Shown: piece after piece, positions 25,741-34,548 of the stretch
Layout of the letters: every line of letters begins with the position of its first letter
How positions within the stretch are numbered: the stretch's first letter is position 1
Source: an uncultured Vibrio sp.
GTDB lineage: Bacteria > Pseudomonadota > Gammaproteobacteria > Enterobacterales > Vibrionaceae
Reading direction: 5' to 3'
DNA length: 64,000 nucleotides
Assembly: GCA_947504195.1 (NCBI GenBank)
Contig: CANNGN010000002.1
Span: forward strand, 496,001-560,000
Notes under the pieces: generated by a model
Database searches by the model: none
What the model was told of the DNA's origin: nothing
What the model saw: only the letters and a program-made list of their open reading frames with translations
Translations under genes and position numbers: made by a program

Positions 25741-26731
25741 TCCGAGATAGGATGGCACTTGCAAGAAATTCTGAAACTTTATGACCATTGTTTTCCAACA
25801 TTTTTGGAAACATTGATATAGGTGTCATACCAGGAAATGTATTTACTTCATTTAAGAATACGTCACCTTCTGGAGTCAGAAAAAAATCAATGCGCGATAG
25901 ATCGCGCAGTTTTGTATGTGTAAAAACTTTGCGAGCATAACACTCAATTTCTTCACGCTGCGACAAAGTGAGATCACTAGCTTCAATTTTAGTCAGTGAG
26001 TGACTTGATGAACTATATTTTTCTTCATAAGTATAAAATGCTCCATCGGGAGCGATCACTTCACCGGGTTTGGTTATGTGCAGCTCACCATTGATTTGAT
26101 AAGCAGCAACTTCCAATTCTCGAGGCTTAACCGCGAGTTCGACCAACACTTGATTCGAATATCCAAATGCTTTATCAATTGCATCCCCTAGTAAATTCGA
26201 ATCTGTGACCTTGTAACACCCTATGGATGACCCTTGGCAAGCAGCTTTTATAAACACTCCATTTTGACAAGTACTAAAAAAGTCTTTCGCTTTTTCAATT
26301 GCTTGTGGTGAGTTTTCGGATAAAAACATATAAGGTGTGTTAGGGATATCAAGCGCATCGTACCAAAGTTTTGAAGTGATTTTATTAAAGCTGATGTTGC
26401 TTGCTTCGGGACCACATCCTAAGTAAGGAATACCGGCTAACTCAAGCATTGATTGGATATCGCCGGTTTCCCCAGGAAAACCGTGGATACAAGGAACGAC
26501 AAAATCAATTTTGTTGCTACTCGATTTACTATTAATCGTTGCATTATTCGTGTCTAAATACGCAAGTTCGGTATTTTCAAAAAACCAACCATCTGATTTT
26601 ATTTCGACACGTATAACATTAAACTGACGACTTTTTCTTAGTTCATCATAGAGATAGTCAGCGGAAACAACCGAAACTTCATGCTCAGCGGAAGTACCAC
26701 CACACAACAACAGTATATTAATTTGATCCAT
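25733..26731 (-). CDS. ddl: D-alanine--D-alanine ligase
   Basis: 332 residues from the ATG at 26731 (MDQINILLLCGGTSAEHEVSVVSA). An upstream in-frame start at 26833 would add 34 residues that do not look like the family. The motifs GxxAEHEVSxxSA, P-x-x-H-G-x-x-G-E-T-G-x-x-Q, L-G-C-G-P, KPxxxGSSxG-like (FIKAACQGSSIG), the omega-loop E-E-K-Y and E-V-N-T-F-P-G-M-T are all present; the Lys-Tyr pair fits D-Ala rather than D-lactate as the second substrate. It makes the D-Ala-D-Ala end of the peptidoglycan stem peptide in the cytoplasm. It stands outside any mur gene cluster, resembling ddlA-type stand-alone ligases. Its stop overlaps the recombinase gene by eight bases. Confidence 0.9.
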   Translation of the reverse strand: MDQINILLLCGGTSAEHEVSVVSADYLYDELRKSRQFNVIRVEIKSDGWFFENTELAYLDTNNATINSKSSSNKIDFVVPCIHGFPGETGDIQSMLELAGIPYLGCGPEASNISFNKITSKLWYDALDIPNTPYMFLSENSPQAIEKAKDFFSTCQNGVFIKAACQGSSIGCYKVTDSNLLGDAIDKAFGYSNQVLVELAVKPRELEVAAYQINGELHITKPGEVIAPDGAFYTYEEKYSSSSHSLTKIEASDLTLSQREEIECYARKVFTHTKLRDLSRIDFFLTPEGDVFLNEVNTFPGMTPISMFPKMLENNGHKVSEFLASAILSRIS

Positions 26732-26857
26732 CACTTGTTCCGTATTGTGTATTTTTGATGCTCTATCATAGTTAAGAACCCGACTATATCCAAAAAATTT
26801 ATAATAAACGCTTTCTAATTGCCTAATTATCAAGCGTATTCATATTTTAAAAGAACA

Positions 26858-27427
26858 TTAGTTTAGTTTTTTCAACATTGGATATGCTGAATTCTTAATC
26901 TCATCGATGCTTTTAACAAATGGCTTCAAATCTCTGATATTTTTAGGCATGTCTTTAATCGCAAGTTTTGCATCAGATTTTGTCGCATAATCTCCATACA
27001 AGACCGTATACCAAGTGGTGCCATTGACTTGCTTGTAGTTTTGCCAAATTGGCTCGACTTGTTGAGGTAATTGTGACGCAAACTTGGTTGCTTCCATTTC
27101 ATTTGAGACAGCAACCACTTGTATTGAATAACCAAATCTAGCGGCTGCCTTCATTTGTTTCTCTGTTGGTGGTTTTATATCGACAATAGTCGCTGTCGAT
27201 TGTTCCGCTGTGGTCTCGGTACCAAATAAGTTTGTCGCCTTTTCTTTTGTTTCGTTTTTCGCATCTTGGAGAGATGGTACAGCTGCTTCTTCAATTGCTA
27301 TAACAGGCTCGATTGTGGCTACATTGTAGTCTTGGATAGAGCCTTCCGTTTTAACATCCGTAACATAAGTACCTGATGAACAGGCGGTTAAAAACACGGA
27401 TGCGCATAGCAAAAATTTAGTATTCAT
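26858..27427 (-). CDS. SPOR-domain lipoprotein
   Basis: 189 residues. The N-terminus MNTKFLLCASVFLTAC ends with a lipobox L-T-A-C, so Cys 16 should be lipidated. A TTG two codons earlier is less likely. A low-complexity linker follows, and the last 80 residues (F-G-Y-S-I-Q-V-V-A-V-S-N ... W-Y-T-V-L-Y-G-D-Y-x-x-K-S-D-A) are a SPOR domain, which binds denuded peptidoglycan glycans at the division site. The gene is just upstream of ddl on the same strand with 126 bases between, both serving cell-wall functions. An outer-membrane or periplasmic cell-division role is inferred. Confidence 0.8.
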   Translation of the reverse strand: MNTKFLLCASVFLTACSSGTYVTDVKTEGSIQDYNVATIEPVIAIEEAAVPSLQDAKNETKEKATNLFGTETTAEQSTATIVDIKPPTEKQMKAAARFGYSIQVVAVSNEMEATKFASQLPQQVEPIWQNYKQVNGTTWYTVLYGDYATKSDAKLAIKDMPKNIRDLKPFVKSIDEIKNSAYPMLKKLN

Positions 27428-27638
27428 AATCAATAAAATCCTGAGAAAACGGTTTTCTAACTATGCCGACAGAGTTCGTGATAATCAAGTTCATGTCGTG
27501 CATACCCTAGTTAATGATGTGACAGATAACACAAAAACACTAGATAAGGCCAGACTATATATGAGTTTTTATCGCTAGAACAAGCATTTGTCTCGTATTA
27601 GACATACGATAACTAAAAATGTGAAGAGGGAAATAAGT

Positions 27639-30317
27639 ATGTCGACATTAACTCCATTTTTCAGACCAAAATCTGTAGCAGTCATCGGTGCCTCAAATCG
27701 CCCACTTCGTGCTGGAAATGTCGTCATGAACAACCTTTTACAGTCGAAATTTGTTGGTGCTATTATGCCGGTCACACCGAGATATAAGGCGGTTTGTGGC
27801 GTTCTAGCCTACCCCGATGTAAATGCTCTCCCATTGGTTCCCGATGTCGCAATTTTATGTACCAATGCTTCGCACAATGTTGAGGTATTCGAGCAACTGG
27901 CACAATGCAGAGTCCCCGTTGCCATTATCTTGTCGTCCGATATGAATAAAGAAAGTGAAAAAGGAAAGTCAATCCAGCAACAATGTGAAGAAATAGCAGC
28001 AAGAGCGGGGATTAAAATCCTCGGGCCAAATAGTTTAGGGGTGTTGCTACCATGGCAAAATTTCAACGCATCATTTTCTCCTATTTCTGCGTTACGTGGG
28101 AATATAGCGTTCATTTCTCAATCAGCAGCGGTCTGTACAACCATTTTAGACTGGGCTTATGAAAAGCAAATTGGGTTCTCGGCTTTCATTTCATTAGGAA
28201 ATGCCTCAGATATAGATTTCGCCGACTTGTTAGATTTTCTTTCGACCGACACCCATACCGACTCCATCCTTCTCTATATCGATTCAATACGTGATGCGCG
28301 GCGTTTTATTTCTGCATCTCGTGCTGCATCACGCAATAAACGAATTCTCGTCTTAAAAGGCGGTAGAACTCTTGAAGGATCTGCAGCCGCTTATGCACAC
28401 ACCGGTGGTATAGAATCTCTGGATATCATTTACGATTCGGTAATTCGTCGTAGTGGAATGCTTCGAGTCCAAAATACTCATGAATTGTTTGCCGCGGTAG
28501 AGACTTTGACTCACTCGGTGCCACTTCGCGGTGAACGCTTAGCCATCATTACCAACGGCGGCGGACCAGCAATCATGGCTGTTGACACCTTGCTAGATCG
28601 AGGTGGAAAACTGGCACAATTGGATGATGACATACGTGATAGACTTAGTGCTATCTTACCTTCAAGTTGGTCACACAGTAACCCAATTGATCTCGTTGGT
28701 GACGCAGATGACCAGCGCTATGTGCAAGTTTTGAACCTGCTGTTAGATTCCGATATCGCTGATGCTATCTTAGTCATGCATTGCCCTTCTGCTGTTGCAC
28801 AATCTGATCAAACCGCTCAAGCAATTATTGACACCCTTCAAGCGCACCCAAAGTCGCGACAATTTAACGTATTAACCAATTGGGCAGGTGAAACGACGAC
28901 CAAAAATGCGCGTGCTTTATTTAATAAAGCTAAAATTCCGACCTACCGTACTGCCGAAAGTGCTGTAATTGCATTAATGCACATGGTTGAGTACAAGCGA
29001 AACCAAAAGCAACTAATACAAACACCAACATCCGAGTCGTCAATTCCAGAGATCAAACTCAAGCAAGCGAGAGCCTGGATCCAACATTCACTTGATCGGA
29101 ACGCTCATCATCTCGATACACACCAAATTGGAGAACTACTCTCGTTATTTAACTTTAATGTTCTAGCAACATGGTTAGCAGCCGATCATATTGAAGCGGG
29201 AAATGTGGCTGATAAAATTGGATATCCAGTAGCGGTTAAGTTGCGATCACCAGACATTGCTCATAAATCAGATGTACATGGTGTTGTGCTTAACTTACAC
29301 AACCGGAGTGAAGTCGAGGATGCGGCTGTATCCATCATTAACCGTGTTAAACAGAATTATCCTGACGCAAGAATTGAAAGCCTTGTCGTACAAGCGATGG
29401 CACAATTAGCAGGCGGAGAAGAATTGCGCTTAAAAGTTAAAAATGATCAGGTTTTCGGGCCTGTAATATTAATTGGGCAAGGTGGTTCTGAATGGAACAT
29501 TGCACTCGATGCGGAAGCGTCGTTACCGCCACTCAATAATGCACTAGCCCGTTACGTGATAACTAAAGCGATTAGAAATGGAAAGCTCCGTCTTAAGCAA
29601 CAACCGGGTACTATCGATATCGATGCATTAGCAGGCTTAATGGTCAAGGTTTCCCAAATGATCATCGAATGCCCAGAAATTCATGAAATCGATTTTCATC
29701 CATTACTGGCGAACAACAATAAGTTTACCGTGTTGGATGCTGACATAACATTGAGAGCCTACAGTGGTCCGCGCCAAAAACGACTAGCGATTCGCCCCTA
29801 TCCTTCTGAATTAGAGTGCAAGGCTGAACTAAAAGATGGACGAACAATCTTATTGCGCCCCATTCTTCCAGAAGATGAACCGCTGCACGCCGATTTTATT
29901 AAGCATGTATCGAAAGAAGATCTTTACCGCCGTTTTTTTACGGAAGTGGGCGAATTTAATCACGAGGCTCTGGCGAATTTAACCCAGATAGATTTTGATC
30001 GTGAAATGGCATTTGTTGCTGTGATGGGTGTAAACCATCAAGACACAATTATAGGTGTATCAAGAGCGTTGATTTCTCCAGACAATCAAGACTCCGAGTT
30101 TGCAATTTTAGTTCGTTCGGATATGAAGGGAATGGGACTTGGATATCTACTTATGGATAAAATTATCGAGTACTGCAAAGTTAAACAAACCAAACGAATG
30201 TCAGGTATGACAATGCCAACAAATCGAGGAATGTTACAACTAGCACAAAAAATGGGGTTTTCCATTGATGTTCAATTTGAAGATGGTACCGCTGATATGA
30301 GTATGGAGCTAAATTAG
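27639..30317 (+). CDS. patZ: PatZ/YfiQ-type protein lysine acetyltransferase (ADP-forming acyl-CoA synthetase-like plus GNAT)
   Basis: 892 residues from the ATG at 27639, which has GAGGG upstream; the ATG-like start at 27588 lacks support. The order is CoA-binding (PKSVAVIGASNRP), ligase-CoA, ATP-grasp, and a C-terminal GNAT domain from about residue 720 (RPILPEDEP ... V-R-S-D-M-K-G-M-G-L-G). The sequence aligns with E. coli PatZ along its length. In PatZ the catalytic His of ADP-forming acetyl-CoA synthetases is replaced by Asn (from memory); here the position reads A-H-T-G-G with His 254. PatZ acetylates and inhibits acetyl-CoA synthetase and other proteins. The His raises the possibility of remaining ligase chemistry, though the surrounding S-H-T-G-A-L-A-G signature is not fully kept. 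Confidence 0.9.
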   Translation: MSTLTPFFRPKSVAVIGASNRPLRAGNVVMNNLLQSKFVGAIMPVTPRYKAVCGVLAYPDVNALPLVPDVAILCTNASHNVEVFEQLAQCRVPVAIILSSDMNKESEKGKSIQQQCEEIAARAGIKILGPNSLGVLLPWQNFNASFSPISALRGNIAFISQSAAVCTTILDWAYEKQIGFSAFISLGNASDIDFADLLDFLSTDTHTDSILLYIDSIRDARRFISASRAASRNKRILVLKGGRTLEGSAAAYAHTGGIESLDIIYDSVIRRSGMLRVQNTHELFAAVETLTHSVPLRGERLAIITNGGGPAIMAVDTLLDRGGKLAQLDDDIRDRLSAILPSSWSHSNPIDLVGDADDQRYVQVLNLLLDSDIADAILVMHCPSAVAQSDQTAQAIIDTLQAHPKSRQFNVLTNWAGETTTKNARALFNKAKIPTYRTAESAVIALMHMVEYKRNQKQLIQTPTSESSIPEIKLKQARAWIQHSLDRNAHHLDTHQIGELLSLFNFNVLATWLAADHIEAGNVADKIGYPVAVKLRSPDIAHKSDVHGVVLNLHNRSEVEDAAVSIINRVKQNYPDARIESLVVQAMAQLAGGEELRLKVKNDQVFGPVILIGQGGSEWNIALDAEASLPPLNNALARYVITKAIRNGKLRLKQQPGTIDIDALAGLMVKVSQMIIECPEIHEIDFHPLLANNNKFTVLDADITLRAYSGPRQKRLAIRPYPSELECKAELKDGRTILLRPILPEDEPLHADFIKHVSKEDLYRRFFTEVGEFNHEALANLTQIDFDREMAFVAVMGVNHQDTIIGVSRALISPDNQDSEFAILVRSDMKGMGLGYLLMDKIIEYCKVKQTKRMSGMTMPTNRGMLQLAQKMGFSIDVQFEDGTADMSMELN

Positions 30318-30327
30318 ATCATATAAA

Positions 30328-30373
30328 AAGCCTCTTCAAATAATAGATCTTGATTTACTATTTGGAGAGGCTT
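30328..30373 (+). terminator. Long stem after patZ
   Basis: AAGCCTCT-TCAAATA (30328-30342) pairs with TATTTG-GAGAGGCTT (30359-30373) with few mismatches. No T run follows on the plus strand (ACTTCATT), so termination efficiency is uncertain. Confidence 0.5.
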
Positions 30374-30416
30374 ACTTCATTACGACTCAATTTTTTGAAG
30401 AATGGAGACCGAAATA

Positions 30417-30500
30417 TTAACGTTCCTGACGCAGCATCCAAAATGCAGCGGCTAGGAAAAAGAGGATTAACGCTAGTGCCATTATTTGTCCTTTACTCAT
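30417..30500 (-). CDS. Possible 27-residue single-span membrane protein
   Basis: An ATG at 30500 opens a 27-codon ORF on the minus strand, beginning MSKGQIM and ending M-L-R-Q-E-R, with a central hydrophobic stretch of about 16 residues (A-L-A-L-I-L-F-F-L-A-A-A-F-W). Charge distribution (Lys before, Arg-Gln-Glu-Arg after) is typical of small inner-membrane proteins. There is no convincing ribosome binding site. It lies downstream of the sgrR-like gene. Suggestive, not proven. Confidence 0.35.
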   Translation of the reverse strand: MSKGQIMALALILFFLAAAFWMLRQER

Positions 30501-30582
30501 TTAGTGACGTTCAAGTTTATAGATCAGTCTTCACCAACCATCCAGCGCGGCAATAATGCACTAACAGAGGTCATAGTACAAC

Positions 30583-30660
30583 CAAAGTGGCGATTAATTC
30601 GTCTAAATAGCGATCATGATCGATTGGCACTATTTTTCGACGATTTAGTTGGCCTCTTTG
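30583..30660. ncRNA. Nearly continuous 78-base hairpin (candidate structured RNA or palindromic element)
   Basis: Segments pair in register: CAAAG (30583-30587) with CTTTG (30656-30660), GGC (30589-30591) with GCC (30652-30654), TTAA region with TTTAG, TCGTC (30599-30603) with GACGA (30639-30643), and AAATAG (30605-30610) with CTATTT (30630-30635). The loop contains a perfect 12-bp palindrome CGATCATGATCG (30611-30622). It sits between the end of the sgrR-like gene and the small ORF. No T run follows on either strand, so it is not a simple terminator. Confidence 0.35.
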
Positions 30661-30688
30661 ATTGGCAATTTTGAGATAAACAAGTAAT

Positions 30689-32344
30689 TTACACTGCAAG
30701 TGCGTCATTTAACGGTATATGATGCTGATAAGAATTTTCTTCACAACCTAGCCACTGGTGTGATAGTGGGATAATGTGATGATGTTGAATAAACCATTTA
30801 CTTAACGATTTGACTGGGAAGTCCATAACATCACCGATACGCCACTGTTCAAACAATGAATATGGATATGTAAATTGCTCTGGTGTGCAAAACTGTTCTA
30901 AGTGGGATGAGTTAAATAACCAACTCACTAACGAATCGATATTGTTATCAATTAGGTCTATTGAATCTAAAACGACATCGACGTCGTGACCACCCTCGAT
31001 ATGATCACGAATACTAACCACTTCAACGTCAACATTATCCGTTGCCAATATGGCGATAATCGCATCAACGTAGTAATGAAAATAAGGGTGTCTTTCACAG
31101 TAAGCCAAGGTAATTGTGTTGTTCGATTTCGGTGGTACCACATCCGATGTTTGGTTCGTATGATACCATCCAGACTTCATTCCATAAGCGGGTAATAAGT
31201 GGTAATTAACCATTAAGGATTCGGAAATCTCTCGGAAAATAGCAGACGAATTTAACTTCGTAGCTAAATAACGCGCCCAATCGTTATCTTGAGCAACTCC
31301 CGAACGTTGATTTACCATTAGATAGCTGCATCCAAAGTCTAAATAAGCTTCTTCATTTTTATGCTCCCTCTTACGACGTGGGCAATCGAACGAAGGGTAA
31401 GTCAACGCGAATGGCGCATTGGTAAGTATTTGTATTTCAAGTTTCTCGATTAGAGGACGTTGGCCAAAATAGGTATCATGAATAACGAGATCCAACTTAT
31501 CGTCGTCATATTTTTCAAGCTTAAACGGACCTGTACCAATCAACTGTGATGTGGTGACTTTTGACTCATCGATCGTTTCGTGTCGCAACAACCGAATTTT
31601 TGCACAAGTTTCAGCCAATGCTCTATCTAGATGAATGTCTGGTGATGTCAGCAATATATCTACAATATTATCAGAAACTACAGTGACATCGTCGATATGA
31701 CTGTAAAACGAAAAACGACGTAAATCTAATATACAGAGAGCAACATGAGAACTGTCTAAGCGTTGACCGTTGTGAAAGTACACCCCTGTACGTAAATAGA
31801 AACGCCAATGTGTATTTGAAATTGCTTCCCACTTATATGCCAGATCTGCTTTAACACCCAAATTTACGTCATATTTTACCAATCCATTAAATACTTGCCC
31901 TATCAGTTGTTGTTCCATTCGAGATCGCGCTTTGATAGGGTCGAGCGTTGCTACAGGTTTGAAATAGGGGAAACGTGCAATAGGTAGTTCGTCATCAATA
32001 TGAACACCAAAATAATCAAGTAGAACTTGATCCAGCTCTGACGAATCAGACTTTAAAACGGTTAATGCTGAAGCATAGTTGCCATCTTCTAAATAGCGCC
32101 GAGCAAGATGATGACTTATTTCATCTCGACTTTGCTTAAAAACTAACTGTGATGATTTACCGCGGCCTGCAGACGGATGCCATTCTATCCACCCCTGCTC
32201 TTCAAGTTTATTCAAGACCATCCTAGCGTTACGGCGGGTACAAGAAAAAATATCAGTAATTTCTTCTATTTGAACATTCACATCAGCTCCGTGAAAGTGT
32301 TCAAACAAGGTTTCAAATTGGACTCGTAAACGCTGACTACTCAT
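30689..32344 (-). CDS. SgrR-family transcriptional regulator
   Basis: 551 residues. The first 110 form an SgrR-type N-terminal winged helix (S-x-R-L-x-x-Q-F ... C-T-R-R-N-A-R-M-V-L-N-K-L-E-E-Q-G-W-I-E-W). The rest is a solute-binding-protein type 5 domain, with W-R-F-Y-L-R-T-G-V-Y-F-H-N-G and IGTGPFKL. In E. coli, SgrR activates the sugar-phosphate stress RNA sgrS; other members control sugar transport genes. The ligand here is unknown. No sgrS/setA-type target is adjacent, although a long hairpin lies just downstream. The thioesterase gene lies upstream on the same strand with a 101-base gap. Confidence 0.85.
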   Translation of the reverse strand: MSSQRLRVQFETLFEHFHGADVNVQIEEITDIFSCTRRNARMVLNKLEEQGWIEWHPSAGRGKSSQLVFKQSRDEISHHLARRYLEDGNYASALTVLKSDSSELDQVLLDYFGVHIDDELPIARFPYFKPVATLDPIKARSRMEQQLIGQVFNGLVKYDVNLGVKADLAYKWEAISNTHWRFYLRTGVYFHNGQRLDSSHVALCILDLRRFSFYSHIDDVTVVSDNIVDILLTSPDIHLDRALAETCAKIRLLRHETIDESKVTTSQLIGTGPFKLEKYDDDKLDLVIHDTYFGQRPLIEKLEIQILTNAPFALTYPSFDCPRRKREHKNEEAYLDFGCSYLMVNQRSGVAQDNDWARYLATKLNSSAIFREISESLMVNYHLLPAYGMKSGWYHTNQTSDVVPPKSNNTITLAYCERHPYFHYYVDAIIAILATDNVDVEVVSIRDHIEGGHDVDVVLDSIDLIDNNIDSLVSWLFNSSHLEQFCTPEQFTYPYSLFEQWRIGDVMDFPVKSLSKWFIQHHHIIPLSHQWLGCEENSYQHHIPLNDALAV

Positions 32345-32445
32345 AAAGAGGAAAACTTCTCATGTACTAATTAACGAACATTTCCTCATTTTAAACACAT
32401 CCATAGATATTGTGTAGCTTTATAAAATAATCCTGAATTGACGTG

Positions 32446-32874
32446 CTATTTAATTCGCTGTTTCATGATAGCGACAGTGAGTCGACTGGTACAAACTAAA
32501 CGATCACGCTCATCTGAAATTGCTATTTGCCAGACTTGCGTTGTCGCACCTAAATGCACTGGCGAAGCAACACCAGTGACGTACCCTTCTCGAACAGCAC
32601 GTATATGATTGGCATTAATATCCAAACCGACACCGTAATATTGCTCTGAAACACAAAAGTTTGCCGCAACAGACCCCAGCGTTTCAGCAAGAACAACCGA
32701 TGCCCCGCCGTGCAACAAACCAAATGGCTGATGTGTAAAAGAACAAACTGGCATGGTTGCAGTAAGACTGTTCTCACTATACTCGCTATATACGATTCCA
32801 AGGTGTTCTATAAGCGTATTCACTGAAGTCGCGTTCAAGGTTTCGAGATCGATATTTTTTTTCCAAATTTTCAT
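32446..32874 (-). CDS. Hotdog-fold acyl-CoA thioesterase, MenI/YdiI type
   Basis: 142 residues from the ATG at 32874, the start that matches E. coli YdiI (MIWKR). Longer in-frame forms begin at 32889 and 32916. The motif QPFGLLHGGASVVLAET contains the conserved His-Gly-Gly and the catalytic Glu of the PaaI/YdiI group, followed by the sequence VG-L-D-I-N-A-N-H. In E. coli YdiI hydrolyses 1,4-dihydroxy-2-naphthoyl-CoA in menaquinone synthesis, so this could be menI, but close paralogues such as EntH-like proteins have other acyl-CoA substrates. No other menaquinone gene is near. Confidence 0.8.
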   Translation of the reverse strand: MKIWKKNIDLETLNATSVNTLIEHLGIVYSEYSENSLTATMPVCSFTHQPFGLLHGGASVVLAETLGSVAANFCVSEQYYGVGLDINANHIRAVREGYVTGVASPVHLGATTQVWQIAISDERDRLVCTSRLTVAIMKQRIK

Positions 32875-33017
32875 ATTAGTGACACTCATAGCAATAAGAA
32901 ATATTATTAGTAACAAAGAACGTTTTTAGACATATAGTAGAATTAGACATTACATTAATTGATTCGATTCCAGCAGGCAAAGCATTGTTTGTTTTTAACC
33001 TTCAAAGGAACATTTAG

Positions 33018-33815
33018 ATGAATTGGAAAACTCGGACACTCTCGATCCTACTGGCATCCGTGTTAGTAGGATGTAGCGCCTCACCTACTGGAAGAAATCA
33101 GATACTTTTATTTTCCGATAGCCAGATGAACACGCTCGGCGCGCAGTCATTTGAGGAGATGAAAAAGTCTCAAGCCGTAAATAACGATCCGCGTATAAAT
33201 AAATATGTCCAATGTGTTTCGGATGCAGTAACACAAAATGTAACCAAAACTGGCTTCAGCGAATGGGAAATCGTTGTTTTTGATAGCGATCAAATTAACG
33301 CCTTTGCGTTACCGGGCGGCAAAATTGGTGTCTATACAGGGTTATTGAAAACAGCAAAAACGGCCGACCAGCTTGCAACTGTGATTGGGCACGAAATTGC
33401 ACACGTTATCGCCTCTCACGGCAACGAACGTATGTCTCAAACCTCACTGGCATCAACCGGACTTCAAATCAGTTCACTTGTCATCGGTACAAGTCAATAT
33501 TCTCAATATCATAATGTCGCGATGGCAGCACTAGGCGTTGGTGTTCAAGTCGGAGTTGTCTTACCTTACGGACGCAGTCAAGAGTCTGAAGCCGATATTA
33601 TAGGACTAGAGCTTATGGCAAAATCAGGATTCGATCCTAATGCCAGTGTTCAGCTTTGGAAAAACATGAGCGCGGCATCGAATGGTCAACAGCAGCCCGA
33701 GCTTCTTTCGACGCACCCATCACATTCGACTCGAATTAATGATCTCAATGATAAGATAAGAACCTTACCGGCCAGTCAAGTGACAAAGCCAAACTGTGGC
33801 ACAATTCAAATATAA
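33018..33815 (+). CDS. M48-family lipoprotein metalloprotease (LoiP/YggG-like)
   Basis: 265 residues. The N-terminus has a lipobox L-V-G-C with the lipid-carrying Cys at 19, so it should sit in the outer membrane facing the periplasm. The zinc motif HEIAH is at 125-129; the downstream Glu ligand is in SQESEADIIGLEL. A preceding N-A-F-A-L-P-G-G-K-I-G-V-Y-T-G-L-L is the M48 substrate-strand motif. LoiP-type proteases clean up misfolded outer-membrane proteins. AAAGGAAC lies upstream of the ATG. Confidence 0.88.
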   Translation: MNWKTRTLSILLASVLVGCSASPTGRNQILLFSDSQMNTLGAQSFEEMKKSQAVNNDPRINKYVQCVSDAVTQNVTKTGFSEWEIVVFDSDQINAFALPGGKIGVYTGLLKTAKTADQLATVIGHEIAHVIASHGNERMSQTSLASTGLQISSLVIGTSQYSQYHNVAMAALGVGVQVGVVLPYGRSQESEADIIGLELMAKSGFDPNASVQLWKNMSAASNGQQQPELLSTHPSHSTRINDLNDKIRTLPASQVTKPNCGTIQI

Positions 33816-33844
33816 GATTACCTTATCAAAACCCTTTAATTTCT

Positions 33845-33868
33845 GGGCGTATAGTGGATAATACGCCC
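33845..33868 (+). terminator. Hairpin after the M48 protease gene
   Basis: Perfect 8-bp stem GGGCGTAT (33845-33852) and ATACGCCC (33861-33868), followed by TTAAATTA, a weak tail. It ends 29 bases before the next start. Confidence 0.5.
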
Positions 33869-33897
33869 TTAAATTAACTCTTAAGGTCAAATGTTAT

Positions 33898-34464
33898 ATG
33901 TCTACTGAAGCTACTCTACTTGAACGCTGCCAATCCACTTGCGAACTCTGTTCTGCTGATTCGTCATTAACGCCTTTTGTTGTCACTCCTCACTCTTCGG
34001 TTACTGTCGATCACGCGGTGATGATTTGTCAAACCTGTCGCGACCAAATTGAAGAGACTACACCGGTTGACGCAAACCACTGGCGCTGCCTGAATGACAG
34101 CATGTGGAGTCAAGTGCCACCAGTTCAGGTTATGGCATGGCGTCAACTTAAGCTTCTTTCACAAAGCGAAGCTTGGGCGACCGATTTGCTCGACATGATG
34201 TACATGGAAGAAGATGTGGCGAAATGGGCTGAAATCGGCATGGACGATGATGAAGAAAAACCACGTGACGTAAACGGCGTTGAGCTTAAAAAAGGTGACG
34301 ACGTAACAGTAATAAAAGACCTTCCAGTCAAAGGTTCTTCTCAGGTCATCAAGCAAGGCACAGTCGTTCGTGGCATTAGCCTCAGCGATGATCCAAAACT
34401 TATTTCTGGCAAAGCTAACGGACAATCAATGTACTTGATTGCGGAATATTGTCGTAAGAAATAA
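33898..34464 (+). CDS. yjdM: YjdM/PhnA-family zinc-ribbon protein
   Basis: 188 residues. The N-terminus has two CxxC pairs (C-E-L-C and C-Q-T-C) forming a zinc ribbon, and the C-terminus has the PhnA SH3-like domain with D-V-N-G-V-E-L-K-K-G-D-D-V-T-V-I-K-D-L-P-V-K-G-S and a K-x-G-T-V-V-R-G-I motif. Despite the old name, the family is not part of the C-P lyase pathway; its function is not established. A hairpin from the previous gene lies directly upstream and a terminator follows. Confidence 0.85.
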   Translation: MSTEATLLERCQSTCELCSADSSLTPFVVTPHSSVTVDHAVMICQTCRDQIEETTPVDANHWRCLNDSMWSQVPPVQVMAWRQLKLLSQSEAWATDLLDMMYMEEDVAKWAEIGMDDDEEKPRDVNGVELKKGDDVTVIKDLPVKGSSQVIKQGTVVRGISLSDDPKLISGKANGQSMYLIAEYCRKK

Positions 34465-34487
34465 GAAATACAAAATCGAAATCAATT

Positions 34488-34518
34488 AGGGAGCCTTATA
34501 ATGGCTCCCTTCTCTTTT
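34488..34518 (+). terminator. Rho-independent terminator after yjdM
   Basis: Perfect 8-bp stem AGGGAGCC (34488-34495) and GGCTCCCT (34503-34510) followed by TCTCTTTT. Confidence 0.8.
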
Positions 34519-34548
34519 GGTGAGTAAGTTATTCTTTTGAAATATAGT

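Larger units (their letters stand above)
30318..30688. other. Intergenic region with terminator, small ORF and long hairpin
   Basis: About 370 bases between the convergent patZ and sgrR-like genes. It holds an imperfect terminator-like stem (30328-30373), a 27-residue hydrophobic ORF on the minus strand (30417-30500) and a nearly continuous 78-base hairpin (30583-30660), each listed separately. Confidence 0.6.
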
